From contig JBFKMV010000001.1 in the NCBI GenBank assembly GCA_041629655.1, positions 19,466-83,465 of the forward strand: a stretch of DNA of 64,000 nt. The letters run 5' to 3'. How positions within the stretch are numbered: position 1 is the first letter of the stretch; each line of letters begins with the position of its first letter. The DNA comes from JBFKMV01 sp041629655. GTDB taxonomy: Bacteria > Acidobacteriota > Polarisedimenticolia > Polarisedimenticolales > Polarisedimenticolaceae. Of the stretch, positions 37,095-46,315 are shown piece after piece. The position numbers were made by a program, and so were the translations under genes. A model generated the notes under the pieces. The model was not told the DNA's origin. It made no database searches and saw nothing but the letters and a program-made list of their open reading frames with translations.

Positions 37095-37121
37095 ATTATG
37101 ACATCGAATCGGTGTCATAAT
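37095..37121. promoter_or_regulatory. Perfect inverted repeat between nnr and aroC (operator/divergent promoters)
   Basis: ATTATGACA (37095-37103) and TGTCATAAT (37113-37121) around a 9-bp centre. Each arm contains CATAAT on the outward strand, a good -10 box. The element may therefore combine two divergent -10 boxes and a dimeric regulator site. It is AT-rich against a very GC-rich background. Confidence 0.55.
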
Positions 37122-37156
37122 CGTGAGGCAACCGGTCCCCGAACGAGGAGCTCGAG

Positions 37157-38335
37157 ATGCCGCTACGGTTCTTGACTGCGGGCGAGTCGCACGGCCCGGC
37201 GCTGACCGTGATCGTCGAGGGGCTGCCCGCCGGCATTCCCGTGGACCGGGAGCGCGTCGACCGCGAGCTGCGCCGACGGATGGGCGGCCACGGGCGGGGC
37301 GGGCGGATGAAGATCGAGCGGGACGCGGTGGAGATCCTGGGCGGGCTGCGCTTCGGCCGCACGCTGGGCTCGCCGGTCTCGCTGGTCATCCGGAACCGGG
37401 ACTTCACCAACTGGACCGAGGCGATGGACCCCGAACGGGCGCCGGACGACCCGGACCGCGCGCGCGTGGTCACGCGACCGCGCCCCGGGCACGCCGACCT
37501 GGCCGGGGCGCTCAAGTACGGGACCCACGATGCACGGGACATCCTCGAGCGATCGAGCGCGCGGGAAACCGCGGCGCGCACCGCCGCCGGCGCCCTGGCG
37601 CGCTGCCTGCTCGAGGCCTGCGGGATCGAGGTCACCAGCCGGACCCTGGCGGTGGGCGGCGTCAGCGCCCCGGAGGAGCCGGGCCAGGGCGAGTTCGACG
37701 CGTTGCTCGCGCTGCCCGACGACGCACCGATGCGCTGCACGGACCCCGAGCTGACCCGGGCGATGATCGAGGAGGTCGACCGGGCGCGCCAGGCGCGGGA
37801 CAGCGTCGGGGGCGTGTTCGAGGTGCTGGCGCGCGGCGTGCCGCCGGGGCTCGGCAGCCACGTGCACTGGGATCGCCGGCTGGACGGCCGCCTGGGCGGC
37901 GCGCTGATGTCGATCCAGGCCGTCAAGGCGGTCAGCGTGGGGGAGGGCATCGAGGCCGTCGAGCGGTTCGGAAGCGTGCACCACGACCCGATCCACTACG
38001 ACGCGCAGACCCGCCGCTTCACCCGTCCCAGCAACCGCGCCGGGGGTGTCGAGGGCGGGATGTCCAACGGCGAGCCGGTCCGCGTCCGCGGCTTCCTCAA
38101 GCCGCTGGCCACGCTGCCGAAGCCGCTGCCTTCCACGGACCTGGTGGACAAGGCGCCGTTCGAGGCCACGCGCGAGCGGACGGACACCATTCCGATCGTG
38201 GCGGCGGGCGTCGTCGGCGAGGCGATGGTCGCGCTGGTGCTCGCGGACGAGTTGTTGATCAAGTTCGGGGGCGACCGGCTGGAGGAGACGCTGCGCAACC
38301 TGCGCGGCTACCTGGAGGCCCTGCGCGGGTTCTGA
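37157..38335 (+). CDS. aroC: Chorismate synthase
   Basis: 392 aa. Signature segments: LTAGESHGPALTVIVEGLPAG, RRMGGHGRGGRMKIERDAVEILGG in shorter parts, GHADLAGALKYG, RDILERSSARETAARTAAGALA and SNRAGGVEGGMSNGEPV. It uses reduced FMN to convert EPSP to chorismate for aromatic amino acids and quinones. GGAG lies 8 nt before the ATG. The rest of the shikimate pathway is not here. Confidence 0.96.
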   Translation: MPLRFLTAGESHGPALTVIVEGLPAGIPVDRERVDRELRRRMGGHGRGGRMKIERDAVEILGGLRFGRTLGSPVSLVIRNRDFTNWTEAMDPERAPDDPDRARVVTRPRPGHADLAGALKYGTHDARDILERSSARETAARTAAGALARCLLEACGIEVTSRTLAVGGVSAPEEPGQGEFDALLALPDDAPMRCTDPELTRAMIEEVDRARQARDSVGGVFEVLARGVPPGLGSHVHWDRRLDGRLGGALMSIQAVKAVSVGEGIEAVERFGSVHHDPIHYDAQTRRFTRPSNRAGGVEGGMSNGEPVRVRGFLKPLATLPKPLPSTDLVDKAPFEATRERTDTIPIVAAGVVGEAMVALVLADELLIKFGGDRLEETLRNLRGYLEALRGF

Positions 38336-38364
38336 GACGGGGCGGGGCGCGCCGTCGTCGGTGC

Positions 38365-38398
38365 AAAAAAAACCGGGGCGGTGGCAAGCCACCGCCCC
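38365..38398 (-). terminator. Rho-independent terminator on the minus strand
   Basis: Stem GGGGCGGTGG / CCACCGCCCC with a CTTG loop, then GG and eight T when read leftward (A-run at 38365-38372). It ends a leftward transcript; no leftward protein gene lies upstream of it. Confidence 0.88.
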
Positions 38399-38536
38399 CT
38401 CCGGCCTCCGGTTACTCTCGCGAGCGAGAGGTGGGCAACCGGCCGCCGATGGAGCCGCCCGATCGCCCGAATTGTTTCCCCCCCGGTCATCGGGCGTTCG
38501 TGCGGTTCCCGAAAACATGGAACCCCTGTCGGGGTG
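38365..38536 (-). ncRNA. Candidate small RNA of about 170 nt
   Basis: Begins downstream of a TTTACA-N17-TAGATT promoter and ends at the terminator. In between, read leftward, are consecutive hairpins: CCCC/GGGG, GGTTCC/GGAACC, CGCCCGA/TCGGGCG, and a CCGGTT/AACCGG helix that encloses CTCTCG-CTCG-CGAGAG. The size resembles 6S RNA, but the ends do not pair as 6S ends do. Family unknown. Confidence 0.45.
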
Positions 38537-38542
38537 ACCCGG

Positions 38543-38571
38543 AATCTACGACGGGCGCGAAGAGGTGTAAA
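38543..38571 (-). promoter_or_regulatory. Promoter of the minus-strand small RNA
   Basis: Leftward TTTACA (38571-38566), 17 bp, TAGATT (38548-38543); start near 38536. Confidence 0.6.
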
Positions 38572-38897
38572 GCTTGGAGACAGGACGAAAAAAGACTTTT
38601 CGAGGACCGATCGTGTCAGGCCTCGGGCCCTGGTCGCTCTCCCCGGTGAAAAACCACCCAAGCACGGGTCAAGACTCCAGCGGTGGGCTGATTGAGAACC
38701 CCGACCACCGAGGTGGCCCGGGTGTAAGGAGGGAGGAACCGATCCTCGCGGACCGGTTCGGAAGCATCGAGGTCGGGTCGCAATCCGCCGGGGAGAGCGA
38801 GCAGGGCCCGAAACGATGGCTGGCCTGGATTCAAATTCCCCCTCATCTCGAACGAGCCCGGACATACCGGGCGCTGTTGTCCGTGCCTGGCCGAGAC

Positions 38898-38927
38898 ACC
38901 CTACCCCCGGTCCAGAAGGATTGTCAA
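38898..38927 (-). promoter_or_regulatory. Second minus-strand promoter in the gene-less region
   Basis: Leftward TTGACA (38927-38922), 18 bp, TAGGGT (38903-38898). The transcript would run through 38891-38572, which has no protein gene. Confidence 0.45.
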
Positions 38928-39001
38928 GGGCAAAGTACAATATGTCGGCGCCGCTATGTCGGCGGCCCCAGGATGTAGTGGTGCCGTCCCGGAAGGTCGA
39001 T

Positions 39002-40333
39002 ATGGGCTCCGCGACGCTGGAAATCACCGCGCTGGCCGCCGGGGGACGGGGGGTGGCCCGGCGCGAGGGCCGCGTCTGGCTGGTCGAGGGCGGTCTCCCG
39101 GGAGACCGCCTGGTCGCCGAGCCGGTCCGGCAGCGCCCGCGGCTGGTCGAGGCCCGCGCGACGCGGGTGCTCCGGCCGGGCCCCGAGCGGCGAGACCCGC
39201 CGTGCCCGGTCCAGGAGCGCTGCGGGGGATGCCCGTGGATGCCGCTCGCGGAGCCCGCGCAGCGGACCTGGAAGCGGCGCCTGGTCGAGGACGCCCTGGC
39301 GCGCATCGGCGGCCTGAAGGGAGTGCCCGTGGAGCAGCCCGTGCCGTCCCCGCACCCTTTCGCGTACCGCAACAAGGTCGAATTCTCGCTCGGTCGCGAC
39401 GAGTCCGGCCGCCGGGTGCTCGGGCTGCACGGCCGGCCGTCGGGGATCGTGGACGTGCCGTCCTGCGCGGTCCAGCACGCTTCGGCCGACGCGGTGCTGG
39501 CGAGCTGCCGCGAATTGCTGTCGGGCCCGGACGCGCCGCGCGACCCCTGGCTCGACGACCCCCGCGTCGAGCCCCGGATCGTGATCCGCAGGTCCGAGAC
39601 CACGGGAGAGCTGCTGGTGGCGTTCCGGGGTGGCCTCGAGCCGTTCCCCGCCGCGCGAGCGATCGCGCGCACCCTGACGGCGCGTCACCCGGAGCTGGTC
39701 GGCGTGGTGCGGCTGGTGGCTTCCGCCGGCCGCCGGGGCGGGACGCGCACGCGGCGCCTGGCGGGACGCGGGTGGCTCGCCGAGACGCTCGGTGGCACCG
39801 CGTTCCGATTGCCGGCGGCGACGTTCTTCCAGATCAACACCCGGGCCGCCGAGCGACTGGTGGAGCTGGTCCGCGAACTGGCGGGGCCCGTGACCGGCCG
39901 GCGCGTGCTCGACCTGTACGCGGGCGTCGGGGTGTTCGGCCTGGCGCTGGCCCGCACCGGCGCCCGGGTGCGACTCTGCGAGGCCGACGCCGACGCGCTG
40001 CGCTGCGCCGCGCGCGCCGCCACGGACGCCGGGCTCGAGGTCGAGCTGCTGCGGGCGGACGTGGGGGAGTTCCTCCGCCGCGACGAGGGCGGAAAAGCCC
40101 CGGAGCTGCTGCTCGCCAACCCTCCGCGCACCGGGTTCGGGCGCGGCGTGGGCACCGCGGTGGCGCGCCTCGCCGCGCGCCGGATCGTGATCGTGTCGTG
40201 TGACCCGGCGACGCTGGCGCGAGACCTGGGACGACTGGTCGGACGCGGCTACGCGGTGCGGCGGGTGGTCCCGGTCGACCTGTTTCCACAGACGCCGCAC
40301 GTCGAGACCGTGGTGCGGCTCGACCGCGCCTGA
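39002..40333 (+). CDS. RlmD/TrmA-family RNA (uracil-5-)methyltransferase with Fe-S site
   Basis: 443 aa. N-terminal TRAM domain (residues 1-60), then C68, C74, C77 (CPVQERCGGCPW) and C155 (VPSCAVQH), the four cysteines that bind a [4Fe-4S] cluster in RlmD. The SAM domain has LDLYAGVGVFGLALA and LLANPPRTG, with the catalytic cysteine in VSCDPATLARDL. It methylates U5 of 23S rRNA or tRNA; which position cannot be told. Start: ATG with GGAAGG 5 bp before it; the frame is open further up but is not protein-like. Confidence 0.9.
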   Translation: MGSATLEITALAAGGRGVARREGRVWLVEGGLPGDRLVAEPVRQRPRLVEARATRVLRPGPERRDPPCPVQERCGGCPWMPLAEPAQRTWKRRLVEDALARIGGLKGVPVEQPVPSPHPFAYRNKVEFSLGRDESGRRVLGLHGRPSGIVDVPSCAVQHASADAVLASCRELLSGPDAPRDPWLDDPRVEPRIVIRRSETTGELLVAFRGGLEPFPAARAIARTLTARHPELVGVVRLVASAGRRGGTRTRRLAGRGWLAETLGGTAFRLPAATFFQINTRAAERLVELVRELAGPVTGRRVLDLYAGVGVFGLALARTGARVRLCEADADALRCAARAATDAGLEVELLRADVGEFLRRDEGGKAPELLLANPPRTGFGRGVGTAVARLAARRIVIVSCDPATLARDLGRLVGRGYAVRRVVPVDLFPQTPHVETVVRLDRA

Positions 40334-40340
40334 GGAGCCC

Positions 40341-41405
40341 TCAGGGCAGCGGCCCGCCGGCCACCGCCGCGAGCAGGCTCTCCGTGGCGAGGGTGCGGTT
40401 GATGTTGAACCGCAGGTCGCTTCGGATCCGCTCGATCGAGCGGACGACGGCGGCGGCCCGCGCGGCGCCGAGCGCGCGGCCGATGCCGTCGAGCCGCTCC
40501 GCCAGCTCGGGATCGATCGCCGAGTCGCCGGGCAACCCGCAGGCGACCCGCGCGGCGTCGCGCAACGCCTCCTCGACCAGGTCGAGCCCTTCCAGGAAGT
40601 CTGCCTCGGTCTTGCCGCTGACGGGAGCCACCAGATCGGACAGCCGCGCCAGGGCCAGCGGGGAGCGCGCCAGCCGCTCCAGCCCCTGGACGATCTCCGC
40701 GCGGCGCTCGCGCAACGCCTCGACGTCCAGGCTCAGCGCGCGGCCCGGCCGTCCGCCGGACAGGCTGGCCCGGGCCACCGCCTCGCCGCGCGACATCCCG
40801 CGTGCCTCGAGCTCGCGCGCCAGCTCCACCGCGGGCAGCGGCCCGAGCCGCACCGCGTAGCAGCGCGAGCGCACGGTGGGCAGCAGCAGGTGCGGCCGGG
40901 CCGCCAGCAGCATCAGGAACGTCCGGCCCGGGGGCTCCTCCAGCGTCTTGAGCAGCGCGTTCTGCGCCGCCAGGTTCATCCGGTCGGCGGGGTCGACCAG
41001 GAACACGCGGCACGAGGCCTGCCGCGGCGTGAAGCCCGCATGCTCGATCAGCGCGCGGATCTGCACCACCCGGATCTGCGTGCTGAGCTCCTTGTTGCTC
41101 AGCGCCTCGAGCTCCTGCTCCTCCGACAGGTCGCCCATCGGGACCGGCGGCTTGTCGATCTTGCGCGAGACCCGGCGCACCACCAGCAGGTCCGGGTGCG
41201 CGTGGTTCTCGACGAGTTTCCGCGCCACGGCCGGGTCGTCCGCGTCCCGGCACAACAGCTCGGTGGCCAGCGCGCGGGCCAGCGTGCGCTTGCCCACCCC
41301 GTGCGGTCCCTGGAACAGCAGCGCGTGGTGCAGCCGGCCCCGCTCCAGCGAGCGCCCGAGCTGCTCCACCGCGCGACGGTGGCCGATGAGGCCCTCGAAG
41401 CTCAC
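40341..41405 (-). CDS. holB: DNA polymerase III delta' subunit
   Basis: 354 aa clamp-loader AAA+ protein. Walker A-like FQGPHGVGKRTLARALA, sensor regions VFLVDPADRMNLAAQNALLKTLEEPP (in shorter parts) and the LPTVRSRCYAVRLGPL stretch typical of delta'. It helps load the beta clamp. Last gene of the seven-gene leftward operon; its ATG overlaps the tmk stop codon by 4 bp, the common tmk-holB pairing. Confidence 0.9.
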   Translation of the reverse strand: MSFEGLIGHRRAVEQLGRSLERGRLHHALLFQGPHGVGKRTLARALATELLCRDADDPAVARKLVENHAHPDLLVVRRVSRKIDKPPVPMGDLSEEQELEALSNKELSTQIRVVQIRALIEHAGFTPRQASCRVFLVDPADRMNLAAQNALLKTLEEPPGRTFLMLLAARPHLLLPTVRSRCYAVRLGPLPAVELARELEARGMSRGEAVARASLSGGRPGRALSLDVEALRERRAEIVQGLERLARSPLALARLSDLVAPVSGKTEADFLEGLDLVEEALRDAARVACGLPGDSAIDPELAERLDGIGRALGAARAAAVVRSIERIRSDLRFNINRTLATESLLAAVAGGPLP

Positions 41406-42100
41406 GGCCCCGCGTCCCCGCCCAGCGCCGGCAGCAGGTCCGCCAGGGCCTCGGTGACGCGGCCGGCCACGGCGTCCTCGGACCCGCCCGACTCGACGAC
41501 CCGGAAGCGCTGCGGCTCGCGGCGCGCCAGCGTGAGATAACCCTCGCGCACCCGGCGGTGGAACGACAGCGGCTCGGCCTCGAAACGGCCCTCGGCGTCA
41601 ACGGTGCCGCGCTCGCGGTTCCGCTCGCGGGCGCGGCGGAGCGCGTCCGCCGGCTCGAGATCGAACAGCACGGTCCGGTCGGGCCGCAGGTCCAGCGGGG
41701 GATCGGCGTGCAGCCGCTCGATCAGCGCCGGATCGAGACCCCGGGCGTACCCCTGGTAGGCCAGCGTGGCGTCCAGGTAGCGGTCGCACAGCACCACCGA
41801 GCCGGCGCGCAGCGCCGGGATCACGACCTGCTCCAGGTGCTGCGCGCGGTCGGCGACGTAGAGCAGCAGCTCGGCCAACGGCGTCGGCCCGTGGCCCGTG
41901 CGCGCCAGCAACAGCGAGCGTAGCCGCTCGCCGAGCGGCGTCCCCCCGGGCTCCTGGGTCACGACCGGCGGGGCCCCGGCCCGGCGCAGCGCCGACGCGA
42001 TCCGGCGCAGCTGCGTGGTCTTGCCCGAGCCCTCGATGCCCTCGAAGGTCAAGAACAGCCCGCCCCCGGACCGCCGGCCGGGATCCCGCGGCGCGTTCAT
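41402..42100 (-). CDS. tmk: Thymidylate kinase
   Basis: 232 aa. P-loop FEGIEGSGKTTQLRRIA, DRYLDATLAYQGYARGLD with the DR(Y/F) motif, and LFDLEPADALRRARERN (lid). It phosphorylates dTMP to dTDP. Overlaps ribF and holB by 4 bp at each end. Confidence 0.96.
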   Translation of the reverse strand: MNAPRDPGRRSGGGLFLTFEGIEGSGKTTQLRRIASALRRAGAPPVVTQEPGGTPLGERLRSLLLARTGHGPTPLAELLLYVADRAQHLEQVVIPALRAGSVVLCDRYLDATLAYQGYARGLDPALIERLHADPPLDLRPDRTVLFDLEPADALRRARERNRERGTVDAEGRFEAEPLSFHRRVREGYLTLARREPQRFRVVESGGSEDAVAGRVTEALADLLPALGGDAGP

Positions 42101-43038
42101 CCGGCGCGGATCGGCTGGTTGTGGAAGAACGCCGTCGCCGCCGCGATGTCGCGCGCGATCTGATCGGCGAGCTCTCCGATGCCGTTGAACTTCATCTCGT
42201 CGCGCAGGCGGCCGAGGAACCGCACCGCGATCCGTTTCCGCAGCAGGTTGCCCTCGAAGTCCAGCAGATGGGTCTCGACGGTCAGCGCGTCGCGGCCGAA
42301 GGTCGGCCGCACGCCGACGTTGGTCACCGAGGCGTGGCGGGCGCCGAGCACCGTCGTCTCGGTGATGTACACGCCGCCACCCGGAAGCAGCTCGTTGTCC
42401 ACGGCGAGGTTGGCCGTCGGGCAGCGCAGCTCGCGACCCCGTCCGTCGCCCCGGACCACCTCGCCGGTCAGCTCGAACGGCCGCCCGAGCAAAAGCTGCG
42501 CCCGCTCCACGTCGCCGTCGCTCACGGCCGCACGGACCCGCGAGGAGGAGACCGGCTCACCGTCCACCAGCTCCGGCGCGACCGCGTCGACGTCGAAGCC
42601 CAGCTCGCGCCCGATGCGCTGCAGCAGCGGCAGATCGCCGCTCCGCCCGTGCCCGAAGCGGAAGTTCTCGCCGACCCGCAGCTCGGCCAGCGCCACGCCG
42701 CGGCGCCCGAGCTCGCCAAAGAACTCCTCGCCGGACAGCGCGGCCAGCCGGGCGTCGAAGGGCAGGATCAACACCGCGTCCAGGCCGAGCGCTTCCAGGT
42801 GGTCGAGCTTCTGGCCGCGCGTCATCAACAGCGGTGGCCGGCGCTCCGGGGCGACGATCGCCAGCGGGTGCGGCTCGAAGGTGATCAGCAGCGACCGCAG
42901 CGCCCGATCCCGCGAGCGCTCGAGCACGCCACGGAGGATCTTCTGATGGCCGCGATGGACCCCGTCGTAGTTGCCCACCGTCGCGACCACCGGGCGCGCT
43001 TGTCCGGGATACGTGCCGAGTCCGTTGTAGACGTGCAT
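42097..43038 (-). CDS. ribF: Bifunctional riboflavin kinase / FAD synthetase
   Basis: 313 aa. The FAD synthetase domain has VGNYDGVHRGHQKIL, ITFEPHPLAI and RVGENFRFGHGRSGDL. The riboflavin kinase domain has GRELRCPTANLAVDNELLPGGGVY and THLLDFEGNL. It makes FMN and FAD. Nine bp after pgpA in the same operon. Confidence 0.95.
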   Translation of the reverse strand: MHVYNGLGTYPGQARPVVATVGNYDGVHRGHQKILRGVLERSRDRALRSLLITFEPHPLAIVAPERRPPLLMTRGQKLDHLEALGLDAVLILPFDARLAALSGEEFFGELGRRGVALAELRVGENFRFGHGRSGDLPLLQRIGRELGFDVDAVAPELVDGEPVSSSRVRAAVSDGDVERAQLLLGRPFELTGEVVRGDGRGRELRCPTANLAVDNELLPGGGVYITETTVLGARHASVTNVGVRPTFGRDALTVETHLLDFEGNLLRKRIAVRFLGRLRDEMKFNGIGELADQIARDIAAATAFFHNQPIRAG

Positions 43039-43047
43039 CCGGTTTCC

Positions 43048-43542
43048 TCAGGCCGGAAGCAGGCCGAGCGCGAGCAGCAGCAGCAGCAGCAGGCCCGCAT
43101 ACGCTCCGGCCACGAGGTCGTCGGCCATGATACCCGACCCCCCGGGCAGCGCCTCGAGTCGCCGCGCCGGAAACGGTTTCGTGATGTCGAACACGCGGAA
43201 CAGCAAGAAGGCGAGCGCCAGCACGGTCAGGTCGCCGGGCACGATCGCGATCGCGACCAGCTGACCGGCGACCTCGTCGATCACCACCGCCCCGGGATCC
43301 CGCGCCCCGAGCTGCCGCGCGGCCTCGCCGGCGGACCAGAACCCGATTGCGGTGCAGACCAGGCAGGCCGCGATCAGCGCCGGCCGGCCGGCGGGCAGCA
43401 GCGCCCAGCCGATCGCGACGCCGGCCAGCGACCCGAACGTTCCCGGAGCGACCGGGGCCCGGCCGATGCCGAAGCACGTCCCGATCGAGAGCTTCAGCCG
43501 CGCCAGGCCGCGGGCCGCCTCAGGCGGGGCCAAGGATCCCAC
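43048..43542 (-). CDS. pgpA: Phosphatidylglycerophosphatase A
   Basis: 164 aa membrane protein. IGTCFGIGRAPVAPGTFGSLAG, VVIDEVAGQLVAIAI and FRVFDITKPFPARRLE are the PgpA motifs; four hydrophobic segments follow from residue 35 on. It removes phosphate from PGP to give phosphatidylglycerol. The start is a GTG at 43542 overlapping rimO by 23 bp; a TTG four codons on is possible. Confidence 0.9.
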   Translation of the reverse strand: MGSLAPPEAARGLARLKLSIGTCFGIGRAPVAPGTFGSLAGVAIGWALLPAGRPALIAACLVCTAIGFWSAGEAARQLGARDPGAVVIDEVAGQLVAIAIVPGDLTVLALAFLLFRVFDITKPFPARRLEALPGGSGIMADDLVAGAYAGLLLLLLLALGLLPA

Positions 43543-44983
43543 CCACCAGGTCGTAGCCCGCGGTATCGGTCAGCTCCACGCGCACGAACCGGCCGGGCTC
43601 CGCGACCCCGTCGTTGATCAGCACCTGGCCGTCCACGTCGAGCGCCTGGGTGCTCATGCGCCCCACCAGCAGGTGCTCGGTCTCGGGGTGCGGTCCCTCG
43701 ACCAGCACCTCGACCTCGCGGCCGATCAGCGCGGCGTTGCGCTCCCGCACGATGCGTTGCTGGGACTCCATCAGCGCAGCGTGCCGTTGCCGCTTGACCT
43801 CCGCCGGAACGTCGTCGGCGAGGTCGAAGGCGTGGGTCCGCTCCTCGTGCGAGTACGTGAACACCCCGAGGTGGTCGAAGCGCGCGGCCTCGACGAAATC
43901 GACCAGCGCGCGGAACTCCCGCTCGGTCTCACCGGGGAACCCGACGATCAGCGTCGAGCGCATCGCGACCCCGGGCATCGCGTCGCGGAAGCGCCGGAGC
44001 AGCTCGAGGTGCGACTCGGCGGAGCCGCCGCGCCGCATCCGCCGCAGCGTGTCGGGGTGCGCGTGCTGGAGCGGCAGGTCGACGTACTTGACCACGCGCG
44101 GCAGGCGGGCCATCGCATCGATCAACGACGCCGTGACCGTGTTCGGGTACAGGTAGTGCAGGCGGATCCAGCGCAGGCCCTCGATCTCGTCGAGTCCGGC
44201 CAGCAGCCTGGCCGGCCCGTCGGCCAAGCCGAGGTCGCGTCCGAAGTGGCTCGAGTCCTGGGCGATCAGGTTGATCTCGCGCACGCCGGAGCGGACCAGC
44301 GCCGCGGCCTCGCGCAGGATGCTGCCGAGGCGGCGCGAGCGGAACTTCCCGCGGAAGCTCGGGATGGCGCAGAACGCGCAGGTGTGGTCGCAGCCCTCGG
44401 CGATCTTGATGTAGGCCGACCAGGGAGGCGTGGCCAGCCGGCGCGGGGCGCGATCGTCGTACAGGTAGGTCGAGGCGCCCCACGGGGGGCTGGTCGAGGC
44501 CACGGCCGCGGGGGCCACGCGGCGCGCGGCCCCGGGCCGGGCCGGCAGCACGACCAGGCCGCCCGCCGGCGTCGCGGCGCCGGGGGGCGTCTCCCGCGCC
44601 GCGTCCAGGCCGACGCCGCTGACGATCGCGTGCAACTCGTCCAGTCCGATGAACGCGTCGACCTCGGGCAGGTCGGCGCGCAGCTCCGCCGGATAACGCT
44701 GGACCATGCAGCCGGCGACGACGAGCCGCTTCAGCCGGCCCTCGCGCTTCAGCTCCGCCGCCTCCAGGATCGTCTGGATCGACTCCTCGCGCGCCGCCTC
44801 GATGAACGAGCAGGTGTTGACGACGATCACGTCGGCCTCGGCCGGGTCGCGCACGAAGGTCGCGCCGGCGCGGTCCAGGTGACCCATCATCACCTCGCTG
44901 TCGACCAGGTTCTTGGCGCAGCCGAGACTGATCACCCCGACGCGCACCCGGGTTCCGCGGGCCGGCGGCGCGGCGGTGGTCAT
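43520..44983 (-). CDS. rimO: Ribosomal protein uS12 methylthiotransferase RimO
   Basis: 487 aa. The MTTase domain has cysteines in [26 protein letters not shown] and GCMVQRY. The radical SAM motif is [22 protein letters not shown]-terminal TRAM domain ([19 protein letters not shown]) recognises the target. It methylthiolates Asp of S12. An Ala/Pro-rich insert of about 45 residues lies between the first two domains (near residues 135-180). Its ATG overlaps the asnS stop by 4 bp; the longer open frame upstream is antisense-free but out of frame with asnS. Confidence 0.94.
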   Translation of the reverse strand: MTTAAPPARGTRVRVGVISLGCAKNLVDSEVMMGHLDRAGATFVRDPAEADVIVVNTCSFIEAAREESIQTILEAAELKREGRLKRLVVAGCMVQRYPAELRADLPEVDAFIGLDELHAIVSGVGLDAARETPPGAATPAGGLVVLPARPGAARRVAPAAVASTSPPWGASTYLYDDRAPRRLATPPWSAYIKIAEGCDHTCAFCAIPSFRGKFRSRRLGSILREAAALVRSGVREINLIAQDSSHFGRDLGLADGPARLLAGLDEIEGLRWIRLHYLYPNTVTASLIDAMARLPRVVKYVDLPLQHAHPDTLRRMRRGGSAESHLELLRRFRDAMPGVAMRSTLIVGFPGETEREFRALVDFVEAARFDHLGVFTYSHEERTHAFDLADDVPAEVKRQRHAALMESQQRIVRERNAALIGREVEVLVEGPHPETEHLLVGRMSTQALDVDGQVLINDGVAEPGRFVRVELTDTAGYDLVGGILGPA

Positions 44984-46308
44984 GGGTACAGCCGGTGGAT
45001 CTGGCGCGGGTAGGGGATCGCCTCCCTGAGGTGCGGGATCCCGCAGATCCAGGTCACGAAGCGCTCGATGCCCATGCCGAAGCCGGCGTGCGGGACGGTG
45101 CCGTAGCGCCGGATGTCGAGGTACCACTGGAACGCCTCGACCGGAAGACCGTGCTCCTTGATCCGCGACAGCAGCAGGTCGTGGTCGTGGATGCGCTGCG
45201 AGCCGCCGATGATCTCGCCGTAGCCCTCGGGCGCCAGCACGTCGACGCACAGCGCCTTGCCGGGGTCGTCGGCGGCGGGCTGCATGTAGAACGCCTTGAT
45301 CTCGGCGGGCCAGTGCGTGACCATCACCGGCCGGTCGAACTCGCCGGTCAGGACCGTCTCGTCGAACCCGCCGAAGTCGCTGCCGCGCGTGAACGGCGGC
45401 GCGCCGGCCTCCCGCATGCGCGCCTGCGAGGCGGGTCGCAGCAGGATCTCCGCCGCCTGGTCGTAGGTCAACCGCGGGAACGGCGGGACGACCGACGCGA
45501 GCCGTGCCGTGTCGCGCTTTAGGAAGGCCAGCTCGTCCTTGCAGCGGTCCAGGCAGCGCGCCACCAGGTAGCTGACGAACTCCTCGGCCAGCTCCAGCAG
45601 GCCGGGCAGCTCCAAAAACGCCACCTCGGGCTCGATCATCCAGAACTCGGTCAGGTGGCGGCGCGTCTTCGACTTCTCGGCGCGGAAGGTCGGACCGAAG
45701 CAGTACACCTTCCCGAACGCCATGCAGGCGGGCTCCAGGTACAGCTGGCCCGACTGGGTCAGGTAGGCCTTGTCGTCGAAGTAGTCGGTCTCGAACAGCG
45801 TCGTGGTGCCCTCGCATGCCGCCGGGGTCAGCACCGGCGAGTCGATCAGCACGAACCGCCGCTCGTAGAAGAAGTCCCGGCACGCCTGCACCACCTCGTG
45901 GCGCACCTTGAGCACCGCCAGCGGGGTCCGCGAGCGCAGGTACAGGTGGCGCTTGTCGAACAGGAACTCGACGCCGTGGTCCTTGGGCTGGATCGGGTAT
46001 TCCTCGGCCTCGTGGATCACGTCCAGCGCCTCGATGCCGAGCTCGTAGCCGCCCGGGGCGCGCTCGTCCGCGCGCACGGTGCCGGTCACGGCGAGCGACG
46101 ACTCGAGCGGGACGCGGTCGCAGCGCTCGAACAGCTCGGCGGGCACGTTCTTGACGAACGCCACGCACTGCAACAGGCCGCTGCCGTCACGCAGCACGAG
46201 GAACTTGATCTTGCCCGAGGACCGCTTCTGGTACAGCCAGCCCTTGACGACGACCCGTTCCCCGACGTGTCCGCCCAGCTCGTCGATGTAGACGAAATCG
46301 CGGGACAT
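44980..46308 (-). CDS. asnS: Asparaginyl-tRNA synthetase
   Basis: 442 aa class IIb synthetase. OB-fold anticodon domain ([19 protein letters not shown]), motif 2 [21 protein letters not shown] in its usual place, and motif 3 [15 protein letters not shown]. The motif 2 sequence and length are those of AsnRS rather than AspRS, which normally has an extra domain. Starts 7 bp after the EF-G-like gene. Confidence 0.95.
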   Translation of the reverse strand: MSRDFVYIDELGGHVGERVVVKGWLYQKRSSGKIKFLVLRDGSGLLQCVAFVKNVPAELFERCDRVPLESSLAVTGTVRADERAPGGYELGIEALDVIHEAEEYPIQPKDHGVEFLFDKRHLYLRSRTPLAVLKVRHEVVQACRDFFYERRFVLIDSPVLTPAACEGTTTLFETDYFDDKAYLTQSGQLYLEPACMAFGKVYCFGPTFRAEKSKTRRHLTEFWMIEPEVAFLELPGLLELAEEFVSYLVARCLDRCKDELAFLKRDTARLASVVPPFPRLTYDQAAEILLRPASQARMREAGAPPFTRGSDFGGFDETVLTGEFDRPVMVTHWPAEIKAFYMQPAADDPGKALCVDVLAPEGYGEIIGGSQRIHDHDLLLSRIKEHGLPVEAFQWYLDIRRYGTVPHAGFGMGIERFVTWICGIPHLREAIPYPRQIHRLYP

Positions 46309-46315
46309 GCCGGCG

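Larger units (their letters stand above)
38336..39001. other. 666-bp region without a protein gene
   Basis: The largest gap in the window. On the minus strand it holds two predicted promoters (38543-38571 and 38898-38927), a candidate small RNA and a terminator (38365-38398). Between them (38572-38897) lie further hairpins, for example GCCCGG/CCGGGC near 38855-38870 and GAACCG/CGGTTC near 38735-38762. The open frames here have no family resemblance. Confidence 0.55.

Noticed and set aside
38780..38860. tRNA-like T-loop (GGATTCAAATTCC) in the large gap
   Set aside because: Only a 3-bp stem forms around the loop, and no acceptor stem, D-arm or anticodon arm can be drawn.
38365..38891. RNase P RNA, tmRNA, SRP RNA or 6S RNA in the 38-kb gap
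   Set aside because: None of their conserved sequence blocks is visible on either strand, and the ends do not pair as 6S ends would.
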